From contig NC_030680.2 of NCBI RefSeq assembly GCF_000004195.4, positions 145,780,545-145,844,544 of the forward strand: a stretch of DNA of 64,000 nt. The letters run 5' to 3'. The notes beneath the pieces are model-generated. The model saw only the letters and a list, made by a program, of their open reading frames with translations. It made no database searches and was not told the origin of the DNA. Of this stretch, positions 48,720 to 63,859 are shown piece after piece (positions within the stretch are counted from its first letter, which is position 1; the number at the start of each line of letters is the position of its first letter). Origin of the DNA: Xenopus tropicalis. Taxonomy: Eukaryota > Chordata > Amphibia > Anura > Pipidae. Position numbers and translations under genes: made by a program.

Positions 48720-50043
48720 TTAGGGGCCCATTCATTAAACCACGATAATTTCTGATGTTCGAAAATGTCACGAAAATTCTTTTCTCGGTCGTACTAAAAT
48801 ATTGGGGTTGCATTCATGAAATTTTCGGATCCGATGGTTCGTAAACGGCGCGAGAACCTTTCTGGCTTTGAAACCTTCAATGTATGATTTTGGAAGCCTC
48901 CCATAGGACTCAATGGCACTCTGCAGCTCCAACCCGGCCCAAGGAAAGTCTCCCATAGGGCTCAATGGCACTCTGCAGCTCCAACCCGGCCCAAGGAAAG
49001 TCTCCCATAGGGCTCAATGGCACTCTGCAGCTCCAACCCGGCCCAAGGAAAGTCTCCCATAGGGCTCAATGGCACTCTGCAGCTCCAACCCGGCCCAAGG
49101 AAAGTCTCCCATAGGGCTCAATGGCACTCTGCAGCTCCAACCCGGCCCAAGGAAAGTCTCCCATAGGGCTCAATGGCACTCTGCAGCTCCAACCCGGCCC
49201 AAGGAAAGCCTCCCATAGGGCTCAATGGCACTCTGCAGCTCCAACCCGGCCCAAGGGAAGCCTCCCATAGGGCTCAATGGCACTCTGCAGCTCCAACCCG
49301 GCCCAAGGAAAGTCTCCCATAGGGCTCAATGGCACTCTGCAGCTCCAACCCGGCCCAAGGAAAGTCTCCCATAGGGCTCAATGGCACTCTGCAGCTCCAA
49401 CCTGGCCCAAGGAAAGTCTCCCATAGGGCTCAATGGCACTCTGCAGCTCCAACCCGGCCCAAGGAAAGCCTCCCATAGGGCTCAATGGCACTCTGCAGCT
49501 CCAACCCGGCCCAAGGAAAGCCTCCCATAGGGCTCAATGGCACTCTGCAGCTCCAACCCGGCCCAAGGAAAGCCTCCCATAGGGCTCAATGGCACTCTGC
49601 AGCTCCAACCCGGCCCAAGGAAAGCCTCCCATAGGGCTCAATGGCACTCTGCAGCTCCAACCCGGCCCAAGGAAAGCCTCCCATAGGACTCAATGGCACT
49701 CTGCAGCTCCAACCCGGCCCAAGGAAAGCCTCCCATAGGGCTCAATGGCACTCTGCAGCTCCAACCCGGCCCAAGGAAAGTCTCCCATAGGGCTCAATGG
49801 CACTCTGCAGCTCCAACCCGGCCCAAGGAAAGTCTCCCATAGGGCTCAATGGCACTCTGCAGCTCCACCCGAAGCTTGAATGAATTCCGAAATGGTCATA
49901 GTCCTTGCGAAAAATACGACTTTTTCGTGGAAGTTAACGAAAACCACAAAAAAGTTGTGTAATTTTAACAATATTATCGTGGACATTATGAAAAGTTCTA
50001 TAAATTAGAAAAAAAAATTGTGGTTTCATGAATGGGCCCCTTA
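48720..50043. mobile_element. TAGGGGCCCATTCAT MITE carrying a 52-bp array
   Basis: The left end TAGGGGCCCATTCATTAAAC and right end ATTGTGGTTTCATGAATGG followed by GCCCCTTA are inverted. About 18.7 copies of a 52-bp unit (CCATAGGGCTCAATGGCACT onward to AAGGAAAGTCTC) fill 48895-49868. Flanking parts share reversed motifs (TTCGGATCC; ACGACTTTTTCG). The element is about 1.3 kb with no transposase. Confidence 0.85.
48895..49868. repeat. 52-bp minisatellite, about 18.7 copies
   Basis: Highly uniform units. The main variants are AAGTCTCC/AAGCCTCC and GGACTC/GGGCTC, and AAGCCTCC units cluster in the right half of the array. Confidence 0.96.
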
Positions 50044-51231
50044 CTGTGGCATGGATCATTGTGGCACCCTGGGGTCCTGACGATAGGTTAAGAATTACTA
50101 TAATAGAGGTTTCAACCTTTAGAAGAAAAATGTGTGTTTTATTTCTAATCGCTCCTCAGAATCACATAAAACCTGCTATAAGTTCCCAAGCTGCAGGCCT
50201 TGCCCATTACTGGGGCTTAACGATGGATTATGCCCCCCCCAGCATGGAGTCCAATTCAGAGAAAGTGCTTATATACAGGTCTGGCTATCCTGCAGAAGGA
50301 GCGGCCATGATGTTTCAGCGCCATACTGAGCACATAAGAAGCACTTTGGGGAGGTGTTAGGGGGGTACATTTCTGAAACAATGTGACCACCAAAAAAGGG
50401 GTACACCCCTGGAACAAGTGATACTGCCTGCATTTTAGATAATCCCACATTCAGCCAGCCTTTCTATTAACAGGGTCCAAACGAACAACATAATGCCCTG
50501 GGGGCAGTGGGGGTTGCTAAAGGGAATGTATGCCTTTAGTTGCAAATGTTCTCATGTAGGCAGCTACTTACCCTCCTCCCATGTTTTTTTATACATGCTG
50601 GCCCCATAACTGCTCTGGTCTCACTGGAACACAGGTTGTGAAAGGCAACACTAAAAGGTGGTTCTTAGTCTTGAGAATTAGGGAGGCCCTTGTCTTCAGT
50701 ACTGCCTGGTACTTAAAGGCAGGGTTGGACTGGGCTGGTGGGAAAAACCCAGTGAGCCCCACTGACCCAGACTTGATCCATGTTTGCACTTCGCCGTCGC
50801 TCCTAACCCGAATGCAGCAAAAGTAGGCAGTTGGCAAGGACCCCACCAGGGGTTTGGGAGCCCCCCGGTGGGCCTTGTACACACCCAGTTTGACTCTGGG
50901 CCTCATTATTATTATTTCCACACATATACTGTATAAAGAATGCTTTTGTTTCCTTACCCCCGGGGTCAGTCCTTGCATCTATTGCCGGCAGGTACAAGGC
51001 TTCCTTTGGTCTCTTATATCTCACCCTGCAGCCTAATGACTTGTTTACACAAGAAAGTGGAGACAATAAGAAAACAAGTGGAAACATTTTAGTATCCCTT
51101 TCACTTTTTCTCTCTAGCCTGTAAAATCATTATTGGTGATTGAGAGAAGGGCCATTCATTGTGCCAATACACACAGCTAGCATCTGAACCAATGGCTACA
51201 TATATATATATATATCTATATAAATGTATGG
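50044..51231. other. Unassigned DNA with one hAT-like MITE at 50720-50898
   Basis: CAGGGTTGGACTGGG at 50720 and CCCAGTTTGACTCTG ending at 50898 are the diverged inverted termini of the CAGGGTCGGACTGG family, giving a 179-bp element with no clear target duplication. The remaining sequence contains no recognised gene. A short TA run lies near 51200-51215. Confidence 0.6.
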
Positions 51232-51580
51232 GAGGAAGGTGTTGTTCTTCCCCTTTACAGAGCGCTGGTAAGGCCCCATCTAGAATATGCTGTTCAGTTT
51301 TGGTCTCCAGTGCTCAAACGGGACATTATTGAGTTAGAGAGGGTCCAGAGAAGGGCAACTAAGCTGGTAAAGGGTATGGGAAGTCTCAGTTATGAAGAAA
51401 GACTGGCCCAGTTTATACTGGGGAAGAGGCGCTTAAGGGGGGATATGATAACTATGTATAAATATATAAGGGGATCATATAATAACCTCTCTAATGTTTT
51501 ATTTACCAGTAGGTCCTTCCAACGGACACGAGGGCACCCACTCCCCAAATCAGTGGTAATGGCTGATACATTATATATAG

Positions 51581-51993
51581 AAGGAAAGGCAAAGTCACTT
51601 GGGGGTGCCAAAATGTTAGGCACCCCCAAGTGACTTTAACCGCTTACCTTGTACCCCTGGCTGGTGCCCCTGTTCGCAGAAAACAGCACCACCCCGGGGT
51701 ACCTGGAGCGGATCGGTTCCTCCTTCCTGCTTCCGTTGGCTGAAATGCCAGCGGTCGGCGTGTGCGCGGTAGAGTGAAAAGCCTACTTTAATGTTTAAGT
51801 TCGGCTTTTCACTCTACTGCACATGCGCGCACAGCGAATAACAAAGGAGGAAGCGATCGCTGCTACCCCGGGCTGGTGCTGTTTTCTGCGAACAGGGGCA
51901 CCAGCCCGGGGTACAAGGTAAGCGGTTAAAGTCACTTGGGGGTGCCTAACATTTTGGCACCCCCAAGTGACTTTTACTTTATTTCTCTTTTAA
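51581..51993. mobile_element. Hairpin-rich TTAAAGGAGAAGG-type MITE inside a LINE
   Basis: The outer arms of about 120 bp are nearly perfect inverted repeats (AAAGTCACTTGGGGGTGCC outward from both ends, and AACAGGGGCACCAGCC with its inverse). Each arm contains its own small palindrome around CACTTGGGGGTGCC. A third hairpin is formed by GTAGAGTGAAAAGCC and GGCTTTTCACTCTAC. The right end abuts TTAA before LINE sequence, and the left terminus has lost a few bases. Length about 413 bp. Confidence 0.8.
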
Positions 51994-52017
51994 GAAGGGG
52001 CTGGAGGGGTATTTAGC

Positions 52018-55000
52018 AAGTGAGGGAATACAGGGGTAGGGGGGATAGCTCTCAGTACAAGTGAGGGAATACAGGGGTATGGGAGATAGCTCTCAGTACA
52101 AGTGAGGGAATACAGGGTTTTGGGAGATAGCTCTCAGTACAAGTGAGGGAATACAGGGGTAGGGGGGATAGCTCTCAGTACAAGTGAGGGAATACAGGGG
52201 TAGGGGGGATAGCTCTCAGTACAAGTGAGGGAATACAGGGGTAGGGGGGATAGCTCTCAGTACAAGTGAGGGAATACAGGGGTAGGGGAGATAGCTCTCA
52301 GTACAAGTGAGGGAATACAGGGGTAGGGGAGATAGCTCTCAGTACAAGTGAGGGAATACAGGGGTAGGGGGGATAGCTCTCAGTACAAGTGAGGGAATAC
52401 AGGGGTAGGGGGGATAGCTCTCAGTACAAGTGAGGGAATACAGGGGTAGGGGGATAGCTCTCAGTACAAGTGAGGGAATACAGGGGTAGGGGGGATAGCT
52501 CTCAGTACAAGTGAGGGAATACAGGGGTAGGGGGGATAGCTCTCAGTACAAGTGAGGGAATACAGGGGTAGGGGAGATAGCTCTCAGTACAAGTGAGGGA
52601 ATACAGGGGTAGGGGGGATAGCTCTCAGTACAAGTGAGGGAATACAGGGGTAGGGGAGATAGCTCTCAGTACAAGTGAGGGAATACAGGGGTATGGGAGA
52701 TAGCTCTCAGTACAAGTGAGGGAATACAGGGTTATGGGAGATAGCTCTCAGTACAAGTGAGGGAATACAGGGGTAGGGGGGATAGCTCTCAGTACAAGTG
52801 AGGGAATACAGGGGTAGGGGGGATAGCTCTCAGTACAAGTGAGGGAATACAGGGGTAGGGGAGATAGCTCTCAGTACAAGTGAGGGAATACAGGGGTAGG
52901 GGAGATAGCTCTCAGTACAAGTGAGGGAATACAGGGGTAGGGGGGATAGCTCTCAGTACAAGTGAGGGAATACAGGGGTAGGGGAGATAGCTCTCAGTAC
53001 AAGTGAGGGAATACAGGGGTAGGGGAGATAGCTCTCAGTACAAGTGAGGGAATACAGGGGTAGGGGGGATAGCTCTCAGTACAAGTGAGGGAATACAGGG
53101 GTAGGGGGGATAGCTCTCAGTACAAGTGAGGGAATACAGGGGTAGGGGGATAGCTCTCAGTACAAGTGAGGGAATACAGGGGTAGGGGGGATAGCTCTCA
53201 GTACAAGTGAGGGAATACAGGGGTAGGGGGGATAGCTCTCAGTACAAGTGAGGGAATACAGGGGTAGGGGAGATAGCTCTCAGTACAAGTGAGGGAATAC
53301 AGGGGTAGGGGAGATAGCTCTCAGTACAAGTGAGGGAATACAGGGGTAGGGGAGATAGCTCTCAGTACAAGTGAGGGAATACAGGGGTAGGGGAGATAGC
53401 TCTCAGTACAAGTGAGGGAATACAGGGGTAGGGGGGATAGCTCTCAGTACAAGTGAGGGAATACAGGGGTATGGGAGATAGCTCTCAGTACAAGTGAGGG
53501 AATACAGGGGTATGGGAGATAGCTCTCAGTACAAGTGAGGGAATACAGGGGTAGGGGAGATAGCTCTCAGTACAAGTGAGGGAATACAGGGGTAGGGGGG
53601 ATAGCTCTCAGTACAAGTGAGGGAATACAGGGGTAGGGGGGATAGCTCTCAGTACAAGTGAGGGAATACAGGGTTATGGGAGATAGCTCTCAGTACAAGT
53701 GAGGGAATACAGGGGTAGGGGAGATAGCTCTCAGTACAAGTGAGGGAATACAGGGGTAGGGGGGATAGCTCTCAGTACAAGTGAGGGAATACAGGGGTAG
53801 GGGAGATAGCTCTCAGTACAAGTGAGGGAATACAGGGGTAGGGGGGATAGCTCTCAGTACAAGTGAGGGAATACAGGGGTAGGGGAGATAGCTCTCAGTA
53901 CAAGTGAGGGAATACAGGGTTATGGGAGATAGCTCTCAGTACAAGTGAGGGAATACAGGGGTAGGGGGGATAGCTCTCAGTACAAGTGAGGGAATACAGG
54001 GTTATGGGAGATAGCTCTCAGTACAAGTGAGGGAATACAGGGGTAGGGGGGATAGCTCTCAGTACAAGTGAGGGAATACAGGGGTAGGGGGGATAGCTCT
54101 CAGTACAAGTGAGGGAATACAGGGGTAGGGGGATAGCTCTCAGTACAAGTGAGGGAATACAGGGGTAGGGGGGATAGCTCTCAGTACAAGTGAGGGAATA
54201 CAGGGGTAGGGGGATAGCTCTCAGTACAAGTGAGGGAATACAGGGGTAGGGGGATAGCTCTCAGTACAAGTGAGGGAATACAGGGTTATGGGAGATATCT
54301 CTCAGTACAAGTGAGGGAATACAGGGGTATGGGAGATAGCTCTCAGTACAAGTGAGGGAATACAGGGGTAGGGGAGATAGCTCTCAGTACAAGTGAGGGA
54401 ATACAGGGGTAGGGGAGATAGCTCTCAGTACAAGTGAGGGAATACAGGGGTAGGGGAGATAGCTCTCAGTACAAGTGAGGGAATACAGGGTAGGGGGATA
54501 GCTCTCAGTACAAGTGAGGGAATACAGGGGTAGGGGAGATAACTCTCAGTACAAGTGAGGGAATACAGGGGTAGGGGAGATAGCTCTCAGTACAAGTGAG
54601 GGAATACAGGGGTAGGGGAGATAGCTCTCAGTACAAGTGAGGGAATACAGGGGTAGGGGAGATAGCTCTCAGTACAAGTGAGGGAATACAGGGGTAGGGG
54701 AGATAGCTCTCAGTACAAGTGAGGGAATACAGGGGTAGGGGAGATAGCTCTCAGTACAAGTGAGGGAATACAGGGGTAGGGGAGATAGCTCTCAGTACAA
54801 GTGAGGGAATACAGGGGTAGGGGAGATAGCTCTCAGTACAAGTGAGGGAATACAGGGGTAGGGGAGATAGCTCTCAGTACAAGTGAGGGAATACAGGGGT
54901 AGGGGAGATAGCTCTCAGTACAAGTGAGGGAATACAGGGGTAGGGGGGATAGCTCTCAGTACAAGTGAGGGAATACAGGGGTAGGGGGGATAGCTCTCAG

Positions 55001-55577
55001 TACCAGTGAGGGAATACAGGGGTAGGGGGATAGCTCTCAGTACAAGTGAGGGAATACAGGGGTAGGGGAGATAGCTCTCAGTACAAGTGAGGGAATACAG
55101 GGGTAGGGGGGATAGCTCTCAGTACAAGTGAGGGAATACAGGGGTAGGGGAGATAGCTCTCAGTACAAGTGAGGGAATACAGGGGTATGGGGGATAACTC
55201 TCAGTACAAGTGAGGGAATACAGGGGTAGGGGAGATAGCTCTCAGTACAAGTGAGGGAATACAGGGGTAGGGGAGATAGCTCTCAGTACAAGTGAGGGAA
55301 TACAGGGGTAGGGGAGATAGCTCTCAGTACAAGTGAGGGAATACAGGGGTAGGGGAGATAGCTCTCAGTACAAGTGAGGGAATACAGGGGTAGGGGGGAT
55401 AGCTCTCAGTACAAGTGAGGGAATACAGGGGTAGGGGAGATAGCTCTCAGTACAAGTGAGGGAATACAGGGGTAGGGGGATAGCTCTCAGTACAAGTGAG
55501 GGAATACAGGGGTAGGGGGATAGCTCTCAGTACAAGTGAGGGAATACAGGGTTATGGGAGATAGCTCTTAGTACAAG
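52018..55577. repeat. 41-bp satellite, about 87 copies, derived from the LINE stop-codon region
   Basis: The unit GTGAGGGAATACAGGGGTAG followed by GGGAGATAGCTCTCAGTACAA is 41 bp, sometimes 40 from loss of one G. The intact LINE copy has this segment once (in reverse at about 27045-27085), where it encodes SEGIQGYGR and the TAG stop. Here it is tandemly amplified. Some units still carry the ancestral GGTTATGGG spelling and the last unit is closest to the LINE. Six or more variant units recur in blocks, so amplification proceeded in multi-unit steps. Confidence 0.97.
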
Positions 55578-55768
55578 TTGCCCCAGGGACTGGTCCGATT
55601 GCCATCTTGGAGTCAGGAAAGGAATTTTTTCCCCTCTGGGGCAAATTAGAGAGGCTTCAGATGGGGTTTTTGCCTTCCTCTGGATCAACTGGCAGTTAGG
55701 CAGGTTATATATAGGCATTATGGTTGAACGTGATGGACGTGTGTCTTTTTTCAACCTAACTTACTATG

Positions 55769-56437
55769 TATATTTATGTAAAATAAATCTATGTACCCAT
55801 CCCGCCATTGTCACGCTTCCCTATGTCCGTGTTTATCTATCCGTATGACTTCGTGAGCAAGTTAGGTGCACTGTTTAAAGTTGCCCCAAATTGAGGTTTA
55901 ATTAGTGTCACGCAACATGTATATCTGTCCCTGTTTCCCCGGTGCCACATCATGTACTCAGCACCTACCAAGAGATGAGTGATCATTGCCATTTAGAGTG
56001 AATTAAAGATGACACTTGTTAGCGTACGGAGATGATATTACCAGGAGAGCAGGATGACCTTTATGTGATGGGCAGCTAATAATAGGTTCCACTTTCTGGG
56101 AGCTATAAATGATATATACTTTAAGGTGGCAGTTGGGATTCTGTTTCTTTTTTTTTAAGGAAGGTCAGAGTTCATTATTAAGACTCCTACGGGGAAAAGA
56201 AATGACTTAGGAATATATGTTGGCAGCTCAACTACTTATTATCTACCCTATAACTTAGTGCAGGTTCATAACGAGCACAGTTCAATGATGTAATAATAAT
56301 GTTATTTAAGTAGAGGGTAAAATAAATCTCTATAGGAGACCAAAGACTGTAGCCTCCCTTTCACTGACTGGCACAGTCTATAAAATCTACAGGTAGCAAC
56401 AGTGAAAAAGCCCCACATAATGTTCCTTCCCCATGCC
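55769..56437. promoter_or_regulatory. Non-repetitive island, candidate conserved element
   Basis: Non-repetitive sequence with TTTAATTAG at 55897-55905 and GTGAATTAAAGATGACAC near 55989. No credible ORF. Placed between the LINE relic and a MITE, in the desert between fezf2 and c3orf14. Confidence 0.35.
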
Positions 56438-56669
56438 CAGGGTCGGACTGGGCCGCCGGGAAAAATCCCGGTGGGCCCCGGCGGCCCAGACCCAAACCTT
56501 ACCGGTGCTCCCCCTGCCTGACCGCTCCTCCCCTGACACTTTAAATTTACGTGCTCGGGGGAGGACGTCAGGTGGGGGGCCCTGCAAGGGAGAGGGGGCC
56601 TGCGTGGGCACCTGCAGGGCTCCTCGGGCGGAAGCCCCTGTGGGCCCTTCACCCCCCAGTCCGACCCTG
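56438..56669. mobile_element. hAT-like MITE, CAGGGTCGGACTGG family
   Basis: It starts CAGGGTCGGACTGGG and ends CCCCAGTCCGACCCTG. Flanks CCCATGCC (56430-56437) and TCCATGCC (56670-56677) match at seven of eight positions, the 8-bp duplication expected for hAT. Length 232 bp. Overlapping short ORFs are not genes. Confidence 0.88.
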
Positions 56670-56774
56670 TCCATGCCCATGAATACAGTGCTGCTGTATG
56701 CAGGAAGAGTTGTATTCATGGGGGTAGCTGCAGGTTACTGAACCCCCAAACAGAGTGCAGAGACCTGCAGCAAT

Positions 56775-57310
56775 TACTGTATATACTCGAGTATAAGCCT
56801 AGTTTTTCATCACCCAAAATGTGCTGAAAAAAGTCACCCTCAGCTTATACTCGAGTCGGGTGCCATGGGTCCCTCTAGACTAGCACCCTCTGTCCTTTGT
56901 GTGCAAATTAGGCCCCCCGCAACCAGACCCTCCAGTGCCCTGGCCTAGGCTCCCACTAGCAATACTTATTTCCCCTTACATCCCTCCGGGACTGGGTCTG
57001 CTGCCAGTTTGCCAATGTGCAATGAGCGTGGGGTAGTACTCATATTGTTTTTGTTGACCCTCTTCTCCGCTTACAGAGCTAGTTTACTGTTTTTCTCTGA
57101 AATAAATATTAAAAAACATATACCCCACTGATGCCTCAATTAATGTTATTTTATTGGTATTTATTTTGATTATTAAAACTTAGCAGTAGCTGCTGCATTT
57201 CCCACCCTAGGCTTATACTCGAGTCAATAAGTTTTTCCAGTTTTCTTAGGTAAAATTAGGTACCTCGGCTTATATTCGGATCGGCTTATACTCGAGTATT
57301 CCTCATAGTA
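56775..57310. mobile_element. TIR element with TACTGTATATACTCGAG end
   Basis: TACTGTATATACTCGAGTAT at the left, and GGCTTATACTCGAGTATTCC followed by TCATAGTA at the right, are inverted. Further internal copies of GCTTATACTCGAGT lie near 56844 and 57210. The family is uncertain: the TA-bounded ends would suit a mariner-like origin. About 536 bp. Confidence 0.55.
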
Positions 57311-57911
57311 AATTATAATTACATTTAGTAAATGATCTTGCCTAAAAAGGGAATATGCAATGCTTCACAATGGATGTCGCATTAACACCCGAAGGATAAA
57401 ATGATTGTATATAAATATATTACAATTTATTACTTTATGTTGTTTCTACTTTAAAGTTTTTTGAAAGCACTCTACTCTAAATATAAAAACAAATTTAAAA
57501 TGAAATCAGCAGGAGGGAAGGGACGAGTGCAAATGGGGAGGGTCAGGGGGTGCAACTGCAGCATGTTCAGCCCCGCATGACGTAACACAGCAACAACAGG
57601 AATGAAAGTTTTATCATTAAATACCTTGTTATTAAGCATACACATTGCACAATCCGGCCACCCACCTGCGGAGTCAAATCAGTAGGTCCATTCAGTAGCA
57701 TACCGGCATGCCACTGGTGCCCCCTGCAAAAAGACTTTGGAGGGGCCCAGTGTGTACCAAAACAGCCCCCCTCCCATAAGCACATGTACATCTGCACATC
57801 TACTTGTTGCTCCTCTGCAACAGCCACACAAATTTTCAGTCACTATAGAGAAAGCAGACCCTGTTTGGGACCCCCTGTTCCTCGTAATTGCGGGGTCTGC
57901 TTCCTCTATAG
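57311..57911. other. Unassigned DNA
   Basis: No gene, RNA or transposon terminus recognised. Confidence 0.35.
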
Positions 57912-58186
57912 CGGGGGTCCCCAACCTTTCTTACTGGTGAGCCACAGTCAAATGCAAAAAGACTTGGAGAGCAACACAAGCACCATAAAAGTTCATGGAG
58001 GAGCCAAATAAGGGCTGTGATTGGCTATTAGGCTTTATTTGGTAGGAAATCTTGTTTTTATTCAACCAAAACTTGCCCCCAAGTTAGGAATTGAAAAATA
58101 ACTCCCTGGTTTGGGGGCACTGAGAGCAACATCCCAGGGGTTGGGGAGCAACATGTTGCCCCCGAGCCACCGGTTGGGGATCACTG
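57912..58186. mobile_element. hAT-like MITE, GGGGTCCCCAACC family
   Basis: CGGGGGTCCCCAACC at the left and GGTTGGGGATCACTG at the right are inverted. The element resembles 46298-46604. The flanking 8-mers do not match well. On the minus strand it contains AATAAA (58039-58034), 370 bp downstream of the c3orf14 stop codon, which could serve as that gene's polyadenylation signal. Confidence 0.7.
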
Positions 58187-58409
58187 TCCTGCAGTTATGC
58201 CACTGGACCCATTGGAAGAGGATGGCTTTGATAGGTCAAAGTCAATAGGCAATCAGCCCATATACACACCAATTAGCTGCCAGCTCGGCCTGGAGTTGGC
58301 AGCTTGTACTGACCCCTGGATAGTCAGAATTAATGTTGATGTTCATATTGAACTCCCTCCTAAATCCCTTTTTATCCATCCAGTTCCCACCAACCGGAGG
58401 AAGAGCACG

Positions 58410-62709
<4,300 letters not shown>

Positions 62710-62858
62710 CTCTATGTGCAAAAAGGATCAAGAAATGAAATGGCTGCCAATATCAGGCTCAGGTAAGTGGGTTCAGCTGCTGTTATTGATATCTTTGCGC
62801 TTAAGTGCAGTAGCCAAACATGAGCTTGTTTTTTTTATTCTTAGCAAATGCTAAAGCA

Positions 62859-63330
62859 TTAAAGGGGACCTGTCACCCCTAAGAAATAATTCCAAATCCT
62901 TATCTATTATGTCAGTTGAGCAAAATAAACTTTAATTACACTATATAAAAAAATTTTTTTCCCCTTCAGTCTTGGAATTTATAATTACAGCCAGCAGGCC
63001 GGGCGCCATTTTGTATACACTGTTATTAAGAAAAGCTTTGTTTCACCCCAAAATCTTGTACATTTGCTATGTAGGTGATATCTAGGAAGTGTTGAATGGA
63101 GAATTAAAGTAATTGTAATTGAAAAATCTGAGTTGTCAATCATATATTGCCTGCCCTGCCTCTATGCCTTCAGCGGGGCAGGCGATATATGATTGACAGA
63201 TGAGATTTTTAAATACATTTATAACAGGTATGGGTGATTTAATTAAAAAAAATAATCTGGGTTTCATGTTTAATTTGTTAAGGACTTTAATTATACAGCT
63301 TTTTATGCCTGGGTGACAGGTCCACTTTAA
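62859..63330. mobile_element. T2/Kolobok-type MITE, TTAAAGGGGACCTGTCACC family
   Basis: TTAAAGGGGACCTGTCACCC at 62859 and GGGTGACAGGTCCACTTTAA ending at 63330 are inverted and bounded by TTAA. Internally, CAATCATATATTGCCTGCC and GGCAGGCGATATATGATTG form another inverted repeat around CTATGCCTTCAGC. Length 472 bp. It lies 150 bp upstream of the first c3orf14 coding exon. Confidence 0.9.
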
Positions 63331-63337
63331 GGGTTAG

Positions 63338-63607
63338 CAGGGTCGGACTGGGGGGTGAAGGACCCACCACCTCAGGGGCCCCTGCACCCCCCAAGGAGCC
63401 TCCTCCGGCAGCGTCCACCACAGGGGCGCCCGCCGCGCACCCCTTACCCCCCACCCCCCCTGTCCGACACACTCCCCTGAACGCACGTATGTGAAACGCG
63501 TCAGGGGAGAACATCAGAGGCCAGAGGAAGCGACAATAGGGTCGGGCCTGGCCCACAGGGGCCCACTGGGTATATTCCCAGTGTCCTGGCGGCCCAATCC
63601 AACCCTG
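63338..63607. mobile_element. hAT-like MITE, CAGGGTCGGACTGG family
   Basis: CAGGGTCGGACTGGGG and CCCAATCCAACCCTG are the termini. The 270-bp element has no matching 8-mers in its flanks. It starts seven bases after the preceding T2 element. Confidence 0.8.
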
Positions 63608-63669
63608 AGCACAGAACAGGGGTGGGTCTGTGGCTTTAGATGGCTGGTATAGTGGGTTCAATGCCAACC

Positions 63670-63745
63670 AACCTCTGGGGGGCTAATCTGTCCCTGTGGG
63701 GGGCTAATCTGTCCCTGTGGGGGGCTAATCTGTCCCTGTGGGGCG
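63670..63745. repeat. 21-bp tandem repeat, about 3.5 copies
   Basis: CTAATCTGTCCCTGTGGGGGG is repeated with no variants between full copies. It is open in some frames but too short to be coding. Confidence 0.9.
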
Positions 63746-63859
63746 GAGCAGTGGAGGTCACATTATGCCGGAGGCATCCAATCAGAGAACCACTCCACAG
63801 AGCAGCTTTAATCCTTAACAGCTCTTGCATTTTTGGCAACTTTCCTTTTTAAACATAGG

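Larger units (their letters stand above)
51232..55768 (+). mobile_element. CR1-like LINE 3' fragment disrupted by a MITE and a 41-bp satellite
   Basis: 51232-51580 encodes the C-terminal part of the same reverse transcriptase as at 27053-29221 (ELERVQRRATKLVKGM, then RRLRGDMITMYKYIRG). A small deletion and a missing RLEEGR-type segment break the frame. A hairpin MITE follows (51581-51993). The LINE resumes with AAGAAGGGGCTGGA and reaches the last codons, which are expanded into about 87 units of 41 bp (52018-55577). The 3' UTR (GTTGCCCCAGGGACTGGTCC onward) then continues to AACTTACTATG at 55768. The parts in order are otherwise collinear with the intact copy. Confidence 0.93.

Noticed and set aside
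52018..55577. G-quadruplex array or telomere-like repeat
   Set aside because: G runs are only two per 41-bp unit with a long intervening stretch, so a regular quadruplex array is not supported, and the unit is explained by LINE sequence.
56302..56741. ORFs of 102-116 codons on both strands
   Set aside because: They lie in a GC-rich hAT-like MITE with an 8-bp target duplication.
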